The notes: generated by a model from the letters alone, not told the origin. Positions 53,546 through 63,688 are shown, counted from the stretch's first letter. The stretch is 64,000 bases of DNA from Marinifilum sp. D714 (GCF_030851345.1 NZ_JALPNU010000004.1:124001-188000); one strand, 5' to 3'. Program-made: numbers and translations.

Positions 53546-54622
53546 ATGAAACGAGTATTAGATGTTGTTAAACCGGGTGTAGTAACCGGTGATGATGTGC
53601 AAAAATTATTTCAGGTTGCTAAGGAAGAAGGTTTTGCAATTCCAGCTGTAAACGTAGTTGGAACTAACTCAATTAATGCTGCATTAGAAGCTGCCAAACA
53701 AGTAAATTCACCAATTATCATTCAGTTCTCGAATGGTGGTGCATCTTTCTTCTCAGGTAAAGGAATTAATGCAGAAGGACAAAGCGCTGCAATTATTGGA
53801 GCTGTTGCTGGAGCTAAGTATGTTCATGCTATTGCAGAGCACTATGGTATTCCGGTAATTTTACATACTGACCACGCTGCAAAAAAATTGCTACCATGGA
53901 TCGACGGTTTGTTGACTGCCGGTGAAGAGTTTTTTGCTCAAACAGGAAAACCATTGTTTAGCTCACACATGCTAGATTTATCAGAGGAAACTCTTGAAGA
54001 AAACATCGAAACTTGTGTAAACTATTTCGAGCGCATGAACAAAATGGGTATGACTATCGAAATTGAATTAGGTTGTACTGGTGGAGAAGAAGATGGTGTT
54101 GACAATACTGATATGGATAACTCATTGTTGTATACTCAACCTGAAGATGTTGCTTTGGCTTACGAAGCATTGTCTAAAGTATCTTCTCGTTTTACAATTG
54201 CTGCATCATTTGGTAATGTACACGGTGTTTACAAGCCAGGTAATGTTGTATTGACTCCTAAGATTTTGGATAATTCACAGAAGTTTATCTCTGAAAAATA
54301 TGGTGTAGCTGATAACACTGTTGATTTTGTATTCCACGGTGGTTCAGGTTCTACTTTAGAAGAAATTCGTGAGGCAATTTCTTATGGTGTAATTAAAATG
54401 AACATTGATACAGATACTCAGTGGGCATTCTGGAACGGAGTTCGTGAGTTCGAAGCTTCAAATCACGATTACTTGCAAGGTCAAATCGGTAACCCAGATG
54501 GTGACGATAAGCCAAACAAGAAATTCTATGATCCAAGAAAATGGTTGCGTGAAGGTGAGGTTGCTATGAAAGATCGTTTAGTTATGGCTTTCGAAGACCT
54601 AAATGCTGTAGGACGTAACTAG
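53546..54622 (+). CDS. fbaA: Fructose-bisphosphate aldolase, class II
   Basis: 358 residues, the length of E. coli FbaA (359). HTDHA at 107-111 matches the Asp 109 / His 110 active-site pair; the zinc ligands HGGSGST and NIDTDTQWAF are further on. It cleaves fructose 1,6-bisphosphate in glycolysis and works in reverse in gluconeogenesis. Codon choice is less AT-rich than neighbours. Single gene. Confidence 0.96.
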   Translation: MKRVLDVVKPGVVTGDDVQKLFQVAKEEGFAIPAVNVVGTNSINAALEAAKQVNSPIIIQFSNGGASFFSGKGINAEGQSAAIIGAVAGAKYVHAIAEHYGIPVILHTDHAAKKLLPWIDGLLTAGEEFFAQTGKPLFSSHMLDLSEETLEENIETCVNYFERMNKMGMTIEIELGCTGGEEDGVDNTDMDNSLLYTQPEDVALAYEALSKVSSRFTIAASFGNVHGVYKPGNVVLTPKILDNSQKFISEKYGVADNTVDFVFHGGSGSTLEEIREAISYGVIKMNIDTDTQWAFWNGVREFEASNHDYLQGQIGNPDGDDKPNKKFYDPRKWLREGEVAMKDRLVMAFEDLNAVGRN

Positions 54623-54642
54623 TCTTTAAGATATTTAATTGT

Positions 54643-54672
54643 AAAGCTCGGATAACTCATCCGGGCTTTTTT
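54643..54672 (+). terminator. Terminator of fbaA
   Basis: AAGCTCGGAT / ATCCGGGCTT stem and six T. Confidence 0.8.
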
Positions 54673-54777
54673 GTTTGTATTTGATATAAAAAACAAAAGC
54701 ATTTAGGAATTAGACCTAATATTTTGCAAATTTGAACTTGCCCTAATTTGTATATCAATAACCTTAAAATTTTACAC

Positions 54778-56136
54778 ATGTCTATTAGTAATCCTTCGGG
54801 ACGCGATGTTTTCTCAAGTAAATTTGGTGTAATTGCAGCTGCAGCAGGATCGGCTGTTGGCCTTGGTAATATTTGGCGATTTCCATATGTAGCTGGAGAA
54901 AATGGTGGCGGTGCATTTCTTTTAATATATCTGGCTTTTATAATTGCTATTGGCTTACCTGTGATGCTATCCGAGTTGTTAATTGGTCGAAAGGCACAAC
55001 AAAATGCATTTGGCTCTTTTCGTAAACTTGCTCCTGGGTCGATGTGGTCACTTGTAGGTTTAATGGGAGTTGTTGCTGCCTTTTTGATTCTTGCATTTTA
55101 TTCTACCATTTCCGGTTGGACTTTGGAATATTTGTATCAAGCAATAAGTAACGGATTTGCTCACGGTGATACGAAGGCGATGTTTGATAGTTTTAAGCAA
55201 GGGACCTTCCGTCCATTGATGTGGCAAATGATTTTTATGCTTCTAACAGCATGGATTGTATTCTCAGGAGTTAAAAATGGAATTGAAAAGTATGCAAAAA
55301 TACTAATGCCTTTGCTGTTTGTTCTGATACTTGCAATGTGTGTACGTTCATTATCATTGCCAGGATCTTCTGCTGGTTTAGACTTTTTATTTAAACCTGA
55401 CTTCTCAAAAATATCAATGGGAGTTATTCTGGAAGCATTAGGTCAGGCTGCCTTTTCGTTAAGTATTGGTATGGGGGCTTTAATTACTTATGGCTCTTAT
55501 ATCCAAAAACAAAATAACTTGGGAAAAACCGCGGTTCAAGTTACAGTTGCAGATACATTAATTGCAATTTTATCTGGTGTAATGATATTTCCAGCTGTTT
55601 TTGCATTAGGCTTTCAGCCTGATTCGGGAGCAGGCTTGGTTTTCGAAGTACTTCCAAAGTTATTCTTGGAAATGCCAGGAGGTTACTTTTTCTCAATTCT
55701 ATTTTTCTTCTTGTTATCCGTTGCTGCATTAACTTCTACTATATCGGTACTTGAAGTAGTTGTTGCATACTTTTCTGAAGAATTAAACATCTCCAGAAGA
55801 AAGGCTACTGTAATAGGGGCAGCTTCTATTTCTGTATTGGGTGTATTTGCAACCTTGTCATTTGGAGATTTATCTGGAGTTCATATTTTAGGCCAAAGCA
55901 TTTTTGAGATAATGGAATATACTGCAGCCAATGTGTTACTGCCACTAGGAGCTTTGTTGATTGTGATTTTTGTAGGTTGGAAGTTAAAACAGGTAATAGT
56001 GCGTGAGGAGTTGTCAAATGAAAGCACTTTACGTGTGAAATATTTTAAAGTGTTCTTTTTTATAGTAAAATGGTTGGCTCCTATAGCAATAACCGCTGTA
56101 TTTTTAAATGGAATAGGATTGTTAAAACTTGGATAA
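54778..56136 (+). CDS. Sodium-dependent transporter (NSS family)
   Basis: 452 residues from the ATG at 54778; the TTG at 54748 is rejected as it lies in a weakly coding stretch. FGVIAAAAGSAVGLGNIWRFP (from residue 17) is the NSS signature with the unwound TM1 and the sodium site. Eleven helices are visible. NSS members co-transport amino acids or similar compounds with Na+. The substrate cannot be told. It is monocistronic with a hairpin downstream. Confidence 0.93.
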   Translation: MSISNPSGRDVFSSKFGVIAAAAGSAVGLGNIWRFPYVAGENGGGAFLLIYLAFIIAIGLPVMLSELLIGRKAQQNAFGSFRKLAPGSMWSLVGLMGVVAAFLILAFYSTISGWTLEYLYQAISNGFAHGDTKAMFDSFKQGTFRPLMWQMIFMLLTAWIVFSGVKNGIEKYAKILMPLLFVLILAMCVRSLSLPGSSAGLDFLFKPDFSKISMGVILEALGQAAFSLSIGMGALITYGSYIQKQNNLGKTAVQVTVADTLIAILSGVMIFPAVFALGFQPDSGAGLVFEVLPKLFLEMPGGYFFSILFFFLLSVAALTSTISVLEVVVAYFSEELNISRRKATVIGAASISVLGVFATLSFGDLSGVHILGQSIFEIMEYTAANVLLPLGALLIVIFVGWKLKQVIVREELSNESTLRVKYFKVFFFIVKWLAPIAITAVFLNGIGLLKLG

Positions 56137-56160
56137 GATTAATCTTTTTTATAATATTGT

Positions 56161-56194
56161 TAAGCGTTGTTTGTTTTCAAATAACGCTTTTTTA
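56161..56194 (+). terminator. Terminator of the NSS gene
   Basis: AAGCGTT..TTTG / CAAA..AACGCTT hairpin and T run; it ends 3 bases before the next start. Confidence 0.75.
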
Positions 56195-56196
56195 AT

Positions 56197-57279
56197 ATGT
56201 CATTAAAAAAGACTATAAAAGAATACTTTTCTTATTCCGCATCGGAGAAAAGGGGATTATTGGTGTTGGCCTTAATACTAATAACTGTATTTGTATTGCC
56301 AGAAATTCTTGATTCGGATTCTAAGCCCAACTCTATACCTAATAAAAATGAAAAGCTTGATAGCCTAATGGCTGTATTAAGCAGTAAAGGCAAATTGAAA
56401 AAGCCAGATTTGTTTTTGTTCGACCCGAACAAAGCTACGGCTAATGAATTTAAAAGACTTGGTTTAAGAGATTATCAAACCAGGAACATTTTAAGATATA
56501 GAGAGAAGGGAGGAGTGTTTAGGTCCAAATCTGATTTTCGAAAAATTTATGGTATTAAAGATGAGGATTATAATCGATTGAAAGAGTATATCAATATTAC
56601 TGTTGTAATAAAGAAAGAAAAAGTCAAAAATAGATCAAGAAAAAGAGAGCAATTTGAGTTGTTCGATTTTGACCCCAATACAATTACCAAAGCCGAATGG
56701 GAGAAATTGGGAGTGGATAGTAGGCTTTCGAATCGTATAATAAAGTATCTGTCTACCGGTGCTAGGTTTAAAAATGCTGATGATATCAGCAAAATTTATG
56801 GCTTTGATTCTTTGCTTTTGGTACGAATAAAACCATTTGTACAAATAAAACCTTTAAAAAATGCAAGTGTTAAAATAGAATTGATTGATTTGAATTCGGC
56901 AGATACTACTATTTTAAAAACTCTTCCTGGTATTGGAAAGATACTTTCAAAAAGAATTGTAAAATATAAAGATATGCTTGGTGGCTACATTTCTAAATCA
57001 CAGTTATTGGAAGTATATGGTATTTCAGAAGAAACTTTCCAATCCATTGAGAATCGAGTATGTGTATCGCCTGCGGTATTGCAAAAAATATCAATTAATG
57101 ACTGTAATGCTAAACTATTGGGGAAACATCCATATATCAGCAGAAGAATATCTTCTGATATCGTAAAATACCGAGAGCGTGTTGGGAAATTTAGCTCACT
57201 GGATGATTTAAAAACCAAACATTTGTTGACTGATAGTGTTTTTCAGAAAATAGAACCTTATCTAAGTATAGAAGAGTAG
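56197..57279 (+). CDS. Helix-hairpin-helix protein (ComEA-like repeats)
   Basis: 360 residues. One N-terminal membrane helix (about 18-38, LLVLALILITVFVLPEIL), then four to five copies of a helix-hairpin-helix unit of about 70 residues, for example FDPNKATANEFKRLGL, FDFDPNTITKAEWEKLGV, IDLNSADTTILKTLPGIGKILS and ISINDCNAKLLGKHPYIS. ComEA proteins bind DNA during uptake; these repeat proteins of Bacteroidota are related and membrane-tethered, with the HHH domains facing the periplasm. It could pair with ComEC at 9,575, but that is inference. Confidence 0.82.
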   Translation: MSLKKTIKEYFSYSASEKRGLLVLALILITVFVLPEILDSDSKPNSIPNKNEKLDSLMAVLSSKGKLKKPDLFLFDPNKATANEFKRLGLRDYQTRNILRYREKGGVFRSKSDFRKIYGIKDEDYNRLKEYINITVVIKKEKVKNRSRKREQFELFDFDPNTITKAEWEKLGVDSRLSNRIIKYLSTGARFKNADDISKIYGFDSLLLVRIKPFVQIKPLKNASVKIELIDLNSADTTILKTLPGIGKILSKRIVKYKDMLGGYISKSQLLEVYGISEETFQSIENRVCVSPAVLQKISINDCNAKLLGKHPYISRRISSDIVKYRERVGKFSSLDDLKTKHLLTDSVFQKIEPYLSIEE

Positions 57280-57387
57280 TCTTTGAATTAGCTTGAGAAT
57301 AATTTCTTATTTTCTTAACTTTATATTTCCGCAAAAGGTCCTAAAATATTAGAATGGAGATAATTTCATTACTTTTTTCAAAATAAA

Positions 57388-57419
57388 TTTGAATTATAAT
57401 GATTGAATTAATAAATTTG
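57388..57419 (+). promoter_or_regulatory. Promoter of rpsU-xerC-hpf
   Basis: TTTG (57388-57391), 20 bases, TAAATTTG (57412-57419): exact consensus, 40 bases before rpsU. Confidence 0.8.
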
Positions 57420-57459
57420 CGGCTCACTTAGAAAAACATAAATATTAAAGGAGAAAATT

Positions 57460-57651
57460 ATGATTGTTATTCCTATGAAAGAAGGCGAAAATATTGAAAG
57501 AGCCTTAAAAAAATTCAAAAGAAAATTTGAAAAGACTGGTGTAATTAAAGAGCTTAGAGGAAGACAGGTTTATAAAAAACCATCTGTAAAAAGAAGAGAA
57601 GAAAAATTACACGCGATCTACGTTCAGCAAATGCAACAAGCTGAAGATTGA
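57460..57651 (+). CDS. rpsU: 30S ribosomal protein S21
   Basis: 63 residues, the S21 length. VIPMKEGENIERALKKFKRK at the N-terminus is the family start, and the chain is basic and helical. It sits on the 30S platform near the anti-Shine-Dalgarno, and in Bacteroidota is thought to bury it. First gene of a likely rpsU-xerC-hpf transcript. Confidence 0.95.
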   Translation: MIVIPMKEGENIERALKKFKRKFEKTGVIKELRGRQVYKKPSVKRREEKLHAIYVQQMQQAED

Positions 57652-57728
57652 TTTTCTGTTGGATTAATTCCTTGATGTCTTAATTTTTCGTATCTTGGGT
57701 TATCCTATTGGATAAATATCCTGGATGT

Positions 57729-58607
57729 ATGAGTTTTAAGGAATCTTTTCTGTCTTATTTACAATACGAAAAACGATATTCTGCACATACGATTTTATCT
57801 TATGACTGCGATTTGACTCAGTTTTTTGAATTTTATTCAAGTGCTGATGAGATAGAGGTTGAAGATATAACATTTAAAGATGTGCGTAGATGGATCGTTT
57901 TTTTAATGAACGAAGGTAAGACTTCGCGAACTGTAAATAGGAAATTGTCCTCTTTAAAGTCATTTTTTAAATATTTGCTTAGAGAATCAGTGATTGATTC
58001 GAATCCGATGGATAGAGTTGTTGGGCCTAAGCAAGGAAAGAAATTACCTGGGTTTGTTGCAGAGCATGCAATGCAGGTGCTAAGAGAAATTGATTTTGGA
58101 GAAGGATTTGAAGGTGTTCGAGATCAGTTGGTGATTGAGATGTTTTATCAAACTGGCATGCGATTGTCGGAGTTGATGAATCTTAAAGAATCGGATTTTG
58201 ATCGATCAGCATCTTTAGTTAAAGTATTAGGAAAAAGAAATAGAGAAAGAATCATTCCAGTAAGTGAGAGTTTGGTAAAGCTTCTTGATCAATATTTAGA
58301 TCTTAGATTTAAAACTTTCGGAAACTTGGATGGTTTTCTTTTTGTAACTAAAAAGGGGGTGCCTGTTTACGAAAAGTTGTTGTATCGAATCGTCACAAAG
58401 CATTTGTCGAAGATTACAACAATGACCAAGCGAAGCCCACACGTTCTGCGACATACATTTGCAACGCATCTATTAAATAATGGTGCGGAATTGAATGCGG
58501 TTAAGGAACTGTTGGGGCATTCGAATTTATCGGCAACACAAATTTATACTCATACTACTTTTGAGCGTTTAAATAATATATATAAACAAGCTCATCCGAG
58601 AGCATAA
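57729..58607 (+). CDS. xerC: Tyrosine recombinase XerC
   Basis: 292 residues from the ATG at 57729. An N-terminal SAM-like DNA-binding domain (1-90) precedes the catalytic domain with GMRLSELMNL (Arg), HVLRHTFATHLL (His..Arg), LGHSNLSATQIYTH (His and nucleophile Tyr). XerC/D resolve chromosome dimers at dif. The gene lies between rpsU and hpf; no integrase-specific cargo is near, so this is the housekeeping enzyme. Confidence 0.92.
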   Translation: MSFKESFLSYLQYEKRYSAHTILSYDCDLTQFFEFYSSADEIEVEDITFKDVRRWIVFLMNEGKTSRTVNRKLSSLKSFFKYLLRESVIDSNPMDRVVGPKQGKKLPGFVAEHAMQVLREIDFGEGFEGVRDQLVIEMFYQTGMRLSELMNLKESDFDRSASLVKVLGKRNRERIIPVSESLVKLLDQYLDLRFKTFGNLDGFLFVTKKGVPVYEKLLYRIVTKHLSKITTMTKRSPHVLRHTFATHLLNNGAELNAVKELLGHSNLSATQIYTHTTFERLNNIYKQAHPRA

Positions 58608-58625
58608 ATTTTGGAGGATTAGAAT

Positions 58626-58922
58626 ATGATTAACATTCAATCGATCGGTTTTGTTGCTGATGTGAAATTGGAAAATTTCATAGAAAATAAGCTTGGAAAA
58701 ATAATGAAGCTCAATAGCGATGTTACTGGAGCTGAAGTTTTTCTTAGGGTTGAAAAATCTGATGTTACCGAAAATAAGGTAGTTGAAATCAACCTTGATA
58801 TAAAAGGCGCAAATGTATTTGCAAAAAAGCAAAGTAAAACATTTGAAGAGGCCACAGATCTTGCCGCCGATGCATTGCGAAAGCAAGTTGTGAAACACAA
58901 AGAAAAACTAAGAGCAAAATAA
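58626..58922 (+). CDS. hpf: Ribosome hibernation / translation inhibitor (HPF/RaiA family)
   Basis: 98 residues, the short HPF form. MINIQSIGFVADVKLENFIENKL and the basic C-terminus LRKQVVKHKEKLRAK match the family; it binds the 30S and silences ribosomes in stationary phase. Third gene of the rpsU operon, placing S21 and a hibernation factor under one promoter. Confidence 0.92.
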   Translation: MINIQSIGFVADVKLENFIENKLGKIMKLNSDVTGAEVFLRVEKSDVTENKVVEINLDIKGANVFAKKQSKTFEEATDLAADALRKQVVKHKEKLRAK

Positions 58923-58943
58923 TTAGAAAAAACACCTGATTAT

Positions 58944-58975
58944 TTTGTGATAAATTTAAAATATTTTTACATTTG
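58944..58975 (+). promoter_or_regulatory. Promoter of the tRNA-tuf operon
   Basis: TTTG (58944-58947), 20 bases, TACATTTG (58968-58975): exact consensus, about 53 bases before the first tRNA. Confidence 0.75.
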
Positions 58976-59028
58976 CAAACCATTTTTAGGGAAAAGTATG
59001 CCTGTTAAATAGATGGTTTGCATTTTTT

Positions 59029-59102
59029 GCCGATGTAGCTCAGCTGGCTAGAGCAGCTGATTTGTAATCAGCAGGTCGTGGGTTCGAGTCCCTCCATCGG
59101 CT
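59029..59102 (+). tRNA. tRNA-Thr (TGT)
   Basis: 74 nt, same sequence as copies c and d of the array at 24.8-25.6 kb, intact acceptor stem. First of four tRNAs ahead of tuf. Confidence 0.97.
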
Positions 59103-59119
59103 CTAAAATATTACATACT

Positions 59120-59202
59120 GGGGAGATACCAAAGTGGCCAACTGGGGCGGACTGTAACTCCGCTGACTTTCGTCTTCGTAGGTTCGAATCCTGCTCTCCC
59201 CA
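59120..59202 (+). tRNA. tRNA-Tyr (GTA)
   Basis: 83 nt with a long variable arm, acceptor GGGGAGA / TCTCCCC, anticodon GTA in CGGACTGTAACTCCG. Confidence 0.96.
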
Positions 59203-59239
59203 CTGGTAAACGAAAAGAAACATTTTTGTTTCTTTTTTT

Positions 59240-59312
59240 GCGGGAATAGCTCAGTTGATAGAGCATCAGCCTTCCAAGCTGAGGGTCGCGGGTTTGAGTC
59301 CCGTTTCCCGCT
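59240..59312 (+). tRNA. tRNA-Gly (TCC)
   Basis: 73 nt, acceptor GCGGGAA / TTCCCGC, anticodon arm TCAGC-CTTCCAA-GCTGA. Confidence 0.97.
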
Positions 59313-59323
59313 CAAATACGTTT

Positions 59324-59395
59324 GCCGTTGTAGCTCAGGGGTAGAGCGCTTCCTTGGTAAGGAAGAGGTCACGAGTTCAAATCTCGTCAATGGCT
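59324..59395 (+). tRNA. tRNA-Thr (GGT)
   Basis: 72 nt, same as the minus-strand copy at 25,158. Confidence 0.97.
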
Positions 59396-59453
59396 CAAGA
59401 AATTTAAAGTATTGTTTTTAATTGTTGTCTAATATTAATTAATATTTGGAGTT

Positions 59454-60641
59454 ATGGCTAAAGAACATTTTGACAGGTCAAAACCACACGTAAATATTGG
59501 TACCATTGGTCACGTTGACCACGGTAAAACTACTTTGACTGCCGCTATTACAACTGTATTAGCAAAAAAAGGTTTGTCTGAAGTGAAATCATTCGATTCT
59601 ATCGATAACGCTCCTGAAGAGAAGGAGAGAGGTATTACTATTAATACTGCTCACGTAGAATACCAAACTGCTAACCGTCACTACGCTCACGTTGACTGTC
59701 CAGGTCACGCGGATTACGTGAAGAACATGGTAACTGGTGCTGCTCAGATGGATGGTGCTATTTTGGTTTGTGCTGCAACTGATGGTCCTATGCCTCAAAC
59801 TCGCGAGCACATCCTATTAGCTCGTCAGGTAAATGTACCTAAAATCGTTGTTTTCTTGAATAAAGTTGACATGGTTGACGATGCAGAGATGCTTGAGTTA
59901 GTAGAAATGGAAGTTCGTGAATTGTTGGATTTCTATGAATTCGACGGTGATAACACTCCTATTATTGCTGGTTCTGCTCTAGGTGGGTTGAACGGTGAAG
60001 CTGAGTGGGAAGATAAAATCATGGAGTTGATGGAAGCAGTTGATACTTGGATTCCACTTCCTCCACGTGATGTAGATAAGGCTTTCTTGATGCCAGTTGA
60101 GGATGTATTCTCTATTACTGGTCGTGGTACTGTTGCTACAGGTCGTATCGAAACTGGTATCGTTCACACAGGTGATGAAGTTCAGATCATTGGTCTTGGT
60201 GCTGAAGGTATGAAGTCTGTAATTACTGGTGTTGAGATGTTCCGTAAGATTTTGGACGAAGGTCAAGCTGGTGATAACGTAGGTTTATTGTTGAGAGGTA
60301 TCGATAAAGCAGCTATCAAGCGTGGTATGGTTATCTGTCACCCTAACACAATCACTCCTCACACTAAGATTAAAGCTGAGGTTTACGTATTGAAGAAAGA
60401 AGAAGGTGGACGTCACACTCCATTCCACAACAAATACCGTCCTCAATTCTACATCAGAACTCTTGATGTAACTGGTGAGATTACTCTTCCAGAAGGAGTT
60501 GAGATGGTAATGCCAGGTGACAACGTAACTATCAACGTTGAGTTGATTACGCCAGTAGCTTGTGATTTAGGTCTACGTTTCGCTATCCGTGAAGGTGGTA
60601 GAACTGTAGGTGCTGGTCAGATTACTGAAATTGTTGAGTAA
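59454..60641 (+). CDS. tuf: Elongation factor Tu
   Basis: 395 residues. [10 protein letters not shown] (P-loop), DCPGHADYV and NKVDMVDD are the G motifs; the C-terminal two beta-barrels follow. EF-Tu brings aminoacyl-tRNA to the ribosome. It lies 58 bases after tRNA-Thr(GGT) in a tRNA-tuf-tRNA transcript, the classical arrangement. Codon use is the least AT-rich in the window. Confidence 0.99.
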   Translation: MAKEHFDRSKPHVNIGTIGHVDHGKTTLTAAITTVLAKKGLSEVKSFDSIDNAPEEKERGITINTAHVEYQTANRHYAHVDCPGHADYVKNMVTGAAQMDGAILVCAATDGPMPQTREHILLARQVNVPKIVVFLNKVDMVDDAEMLELVEMEVRELLDFYEFDGDNTPIIAGSALGGLNGEAEWEDKIMELMEAVDTWIPLPPRDVDKAFLMPVEDVFSITGRGTVATGRIETGIVHTGDEVQIIGLGAEGMKSVITGVEMFRKILDEGQAGDNVGLLLRGIDKAAIKRGMVICHPNTITPHTKIKAEVYVLKKEEGGRHTPFHNKYRPQFYIRTLDVTGEITLPEGVEMVMPGDNVTINVELITPVACDLGLRFAIREGGRTVGAGQITEIVE

Positions 60642-60653
60642 TTAGAACATATA

Positions 60654-60685
60654 AAGATTGATCTGGGTAAAACTAGATCAATCTT
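60654..60685 (+). terminator. Hairpin between tuf and tRNA-Trp
   Basis: Perfect 11-bp stem AAGATTGATCT / AGATCAATCTT with a 10-base loop, without a long T run. It could be a weak terminator or an RNA-processing site. Confidence 0.55.
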
Positions 60686-60692
60686 CTTATAG

Positions 60693-60765
60693 ACGGGTGT
60701 AGCTCAGTTGGTAGAGCACTGGTCTCCAAAACCAGGTGTCGGGAGTTCGAGTCTCTCCTCCCGTG
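60693..60765 (+). tRNA. tRNA-Trp (CCA)
   Basis: 73 nt, acceptor ACGGGTG / CTCCCGT (one T-T mismatch at pair 6-67), anticodon arm CTGGT-CTCCAAA-ACCAG. No CCA tail is encoded. The gene ends 18 bases before secE. Confidence 0.95.
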
Positions 60766-60783
60766 CAAAGACAAAATTGCCTT

Positions 60784-60975
60784 ATGAAACTAAAAATTTA
60801 TATTGAAGAAGTTTATAAAGAACTGGTTCAGAAAGTATCTTGGCCATCATGGTCTGAACTCCAAAGCAGTGCTATAGTAGTTATGATTGCTTCCACTATT
60901 ATTGCTCTTGTGATATTCTTAATGGATATGGGGTTTAAGAATTTGATGGATTTTATATACAATATGTTACACTAA
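60784..60975 (+). CDS. secE: Protein translocase subunit SecE
   Basis: 63 residues from the ATG at 60784; upstream in-frame starts lie inside tRNA-Trp. EVYKELVQKVSWPSWSELQSS is the conserved cytoplasmic helix and one membrane helix follows (about 36-58). It stabilises SecY in the inner membrane. Single-helix form, usual outside Gammaproteobacteria. Confidence 0.93.
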   Translation: MKLKIYIEEVYKELVQKVSWPSWSELQSSAIVVMIASTIIALVIFLMDMGFKNLMDFIYNMLH

Positions 60976-60995
60976 TAATTCCTTTTTAGAAAAAG

Positions 60996-61544
60996 ATGGC
61001 TGAAATTCAAAAAAAATGGTATGTTCTTAGGACTGTTGGAGGAAAAGAAAAGAAAGTCAAAGAATATATTGATAGCGAAATTTCCAATCTAGGTCTAACG
61101 GAATATGTGTCACAGGTTCTCATTCCTACCGAAAAAGTTTTTCAGGTGCGAAACGGGAAGAAGATTAGCAAGGAAAGAATTTTCTTACCAGGCTATGTTC
61201 TGATCGAAGCAGCACTCGTTGGAGAGATTCCTCACATCCTTCGTAATATTACGAACGTGATTGGCTTCCTGGGGGATACAAAAGGCGGCGATCCTACTCC
61301 TATGCGTATGTCAGAAGTGAACCGCATACTGGGTAAGGTTGATGAATTAGCTGGCAAAGAAGAGGAAATTAACATTCCTTACTATGTTGGCGAAATGGTT
61401 AAAGTGACTGATGGACCATTTAATGGTTTTACCGGTGTGATTGAAGAGGTGAATGCAGAGAAGAAAAAACTAAAAGTAATGGTGAAGATCTTCGGACGTA
61501 AAACTCCTCTTGAATTAAGTTTCATGCAGGTAGAAAAAGAATAA
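60996..61544 (+). CDS. nusG: Transcription termination/antitermination protein NusG
   Basis: 182 residues. NGN domain (1-115, [28 protein letters not shown]) and a C-terminal KOW domain with [16 protein letters not shown]. It links RNA polymerase with ribosome or Rho. Placed between secE and rplK as in most bacteria. Confidence 0.96.
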   Translation: MAEIQKKWYVLRTVGGKEKKVKEYIDSEISNLGLTEYVSQVLIPTEKVFQVRNGKKISKERIFLPGYVLIEAALVGEIPHILRNITNVIGFLGDTKGGDPTPMRMSEVNRILGKVDELAGKEEEINIPYYVGEMVKVTDGPFNGFTGVIEEVNAEKKKLKVMVKIFGRKTPLELSFMQVEKE

Positions 61545-61569
61545 TTAAATCCTTTAGAAAAGTAAAGCT

Positions 61570-62013
61570 ATGGCTAAAGAAGTTGCAGGATTAATCAAAT
61601 TGCAGATCAAAGGTGGTGCTGCAAATCCTTCACCCCCAGTAGGACCTGCATTGGGTGCTAAAGGGGTTAATATCATGGATTTTTGTAAACAATTCAATGC
61701 AAGAACTCAAGATCAGGCTGGAAAAGTAATCCCTGTTGTGATTACTGTTTATTCTGATAGTTCTTTCGAATTTATTACAAAAACTCCTCCTGTTGCTGTG
61801 CAAATTTTAGAGGCTGCAAAATTAAAATCAGGTTCTTCTGAACCAAACCGTAAAAAGGTAGGTTCAATTTCTTGGGATCAAGTTCGCGAGATCGCAGAGG
61901 GGAAAATGAAAGATTTGAATGCTTTTAAAGTGGAAAGTGCCATGAGTATGGTTGCTGGTACAGCAAGAAGTATGGGTATCACAATTTCAGGTGATAATCC
62001 TCTTAATCAATAA
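61570..62013 (+). CDS. rplK: 50S ribosomal protein L11
   Basis: 147 residues. [23 protein letters not shown] is the conserved N-terminal part, and the C-terminal domain ending [10 protein letters not shown] binds the 23S GTPase centre. Confidence 0.98.
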   Translation: MAKEVAGLIKLQIKGGAANPSPPVGPALGAKGVNIMDFCKQFNARTQDQAGKVIPVVITVYSDSSFEFITKTPPVAVQILEAAKLKSGSSEPNRKKVGSISWDQVREIAEGKMKDLNAFKVESAMSMVAGTARSMGITISGDNPLNQ

Positions 62014-62033
62014 TTTTAAACACTGCAATTAAA

Positions 62034-62726
62034 ATGGGTAAACTAACGAAAAATAGAAAGTTAGCTTCAGAAAAAGTGGATACTGATAAGCTATATTCTA
62101 TCGACGAAGCAGCGAAATTGGTTAAGGAGATTACATCTACCAAATTTGATGCCTCAGTGGATATGGATGTTCGCTTAGGAGTTGACCCGAGAAAAGCTAA
62201 TCAAATGGTACGTGGTGTTGTTACACTTCCTCACGGTACTGGTAAACAAGTTCGTGTTTTGGTTCTTTGTACTCCTGATAAGGAAGAAGAAGCAAAAGCT
62301 GCAGGTGCTGACTATGTTGGCCTTGACGACTATGTTGCTAAGATCAAAGGTGGTTGGACAGACGTTGACGTAATCATCACCATGCCTACTGTAATGGCGA
62401 AAGTTGGTGCGCTTGGACGTGTTTTAGGACCTCGCGGTTTGATGCCGAATCCTAAATCAGGTACAGTGACAATGGATATCGCTAAAGCAGTTGCAGAAGT
62501 GAAAGCTGGTAAGATTGATTTTAAGGTCGATAAGTACGGTATCATTCACTCTTCAATAGGTAAAGTATCTTTCGAAGCAGATAAAATCATGGATAATGCT
62601 AAAGAATTTGTTGGCATTATCAATAAATTGAAACCATCTGCAGCAAAAGGAACTTATATCAAGAGTGTTTACCTGTCAAGCACAATGAGTCTTGGAATTC
62701 AAATTGATCCAAGAACACTTGACTAA
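62034..62726 (+). CDS. rplA: 50S ribosomal protein L1
   Basis: 230 residues with [14 protein letters not shown] (the L1 signature) and a two-domain layout. It binds the L1 stalk of 23S rRNA and in other bacteria represses its own operon through a leader that mimics the site. Confidence 0.98.
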   Translation: MGKLTKNRKLASEKVDTDKLYSIDEAAKLVKEITSTKFDASVDMDVRLGVDPRKANQMVRGVVTLPHGTGKQVRVLVLCTPDKEEEAKAAGADYVGLDDYVAKIKGGWTDVDVIITMPTVMAKVGALGRVLGPRGLMPNPKSGTVTMDIAKAVAEVKAGKIDFKVDKYGIIHSSIGKVSFEADKIMDNAKEFVGIINKLKPSAAKGTYIKSVYLSSTMSLGIQIDPRTLD

Positions 62727-62755
62727 TTAAAAATTTAATCAAGATCTTAGTAATC

Positions 62756-63274
62756 ATGAAAAAGGAACAAAAAATTCAGATTATTGATAGCTTGACGGAA
62801 GAGATTAATGCGTCAAACCACTTCTATCTTACTGACATCTCAGAAATGAATGCTGAAGATACTTCGGCACTTCGTAGAGCATGTTTTGAGAAGGATATTA
62901 AGTTGGTTGTTGTAAAAAACACCCTTCTTAAAATCGCTTTAGAAAAGGCAGAAGGTGAGTTTGAAGGACTAGACAATGTACTTAAGGGAGCTACTTCTCT
63001 TATGCTTACAGAGACTGGTAACCTTCCTGCGAAGCTTATCAAAGAGTTCCGTAAGGAACATGATAAACCTATCCTGAAAGCGGCTTACGTTGAAGAATCG
63101 CTTTATATTGGTGATAACGAGCTTGAAGCTCTTACTACCATCAAGTCTAAAGAAGAACTTATTGGAGATATCGTTGCATTGCTTCAATCACCAATCAAGA
63201 ATGTTGTGTCTTCTTTGGAATCAGGAAAGAATATCCTAGCTGGTGTTGTGAAAACACTTTCAGAAAAAGAGTAA
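62756..63274 (+). CDS. rplJ: 50S ribosomal protein L10
   Basis: 172 residues; N-terminal rRNA-binding domain and a C-terminal helix (SPIKNVVSSLESGKN) that anchors L12 dimers. 40 bases before rplL. Confidence 0.97.
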   Translation: MKKEQKIQIIDSLTEEINASNHFYLTDISEMNAEDTSALRRACFEKDIKLVVVKNTLLKIALEKAEGEFEGLDNVLKGATSLMLTETGNLPAKLIKEFRKEHDKPILKAAYVEESLYIGDNELEALTTIKSKEELIGDIVALLQSPIKNVVSSLESGKNILAGVVKTLSEKE

Positions 63275-63313
63275 TATATTTAGAGTAATTAAATTTTAAA
63301 AACTGAAGGAAAA

Positions 63314-63688
63314 ATGGCAGATTTAAAAAAGTTTGCAGAAGAATTAGTTAATTTGACTGTTAAGGAAGTAAATGAATTAGCTGAAATCTTAAAAGAAGAA
63401 TACGGAATTGAGCCAGCTGCTGCTGCTGCAGTTGTTGCTGGACCTGCTGCTGGCGCTGAAGGTGGTGCTGCTGAGCAAACTGAGTTTGACGTAATTCTAA
63501 CTGCTGCTGGTGGTTCTAAACTAGCGGTTGTGAAATTGGTTAAAGAATTAACTGGTTTAGGTCTTAAAGAAGCTAAGGCTGCAGTTGATGCTGCACCAGC
63601 TCCATTGAAAGAAAAAGTTTCTAAAGAAGAAGCTGAAGCACTTAAAGCACAATTAGAAGAAGCTGGAGCTGAAGTTGAGCTTAAATAG
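63314..63688 (+). CDS. rplL: 50S ribosomal protein L7/L12
   Basis: 124 residues. N-terminal dimer domain, an Ala/Gly-rich hinge (about 35-55) and a C-terminal domain with [20 protein letters not shown] that recruits elongation factors. Confidence 0.98.
   Translation: MADLKKFAEELVNLTVKEVNELAEILKEEYGIEPAAAAAVVAGPAAGAEGGAAEQTEFDVILTAAGGSKLAVVKLVKELTGLGLKEAKAAVDAAPAPLKEKVSKEEAEALKAQLEEAGAEVELK

Noticed and set aside
57729-58607. Phage or integron integrase with an attachment site at the nearby tRNA genes
   Set aside because: The recombinase is XerC-like, in a conserved rpsU-xerC-hpf order, and no mobile cargo or direct repeat of a tRNA end is seen.
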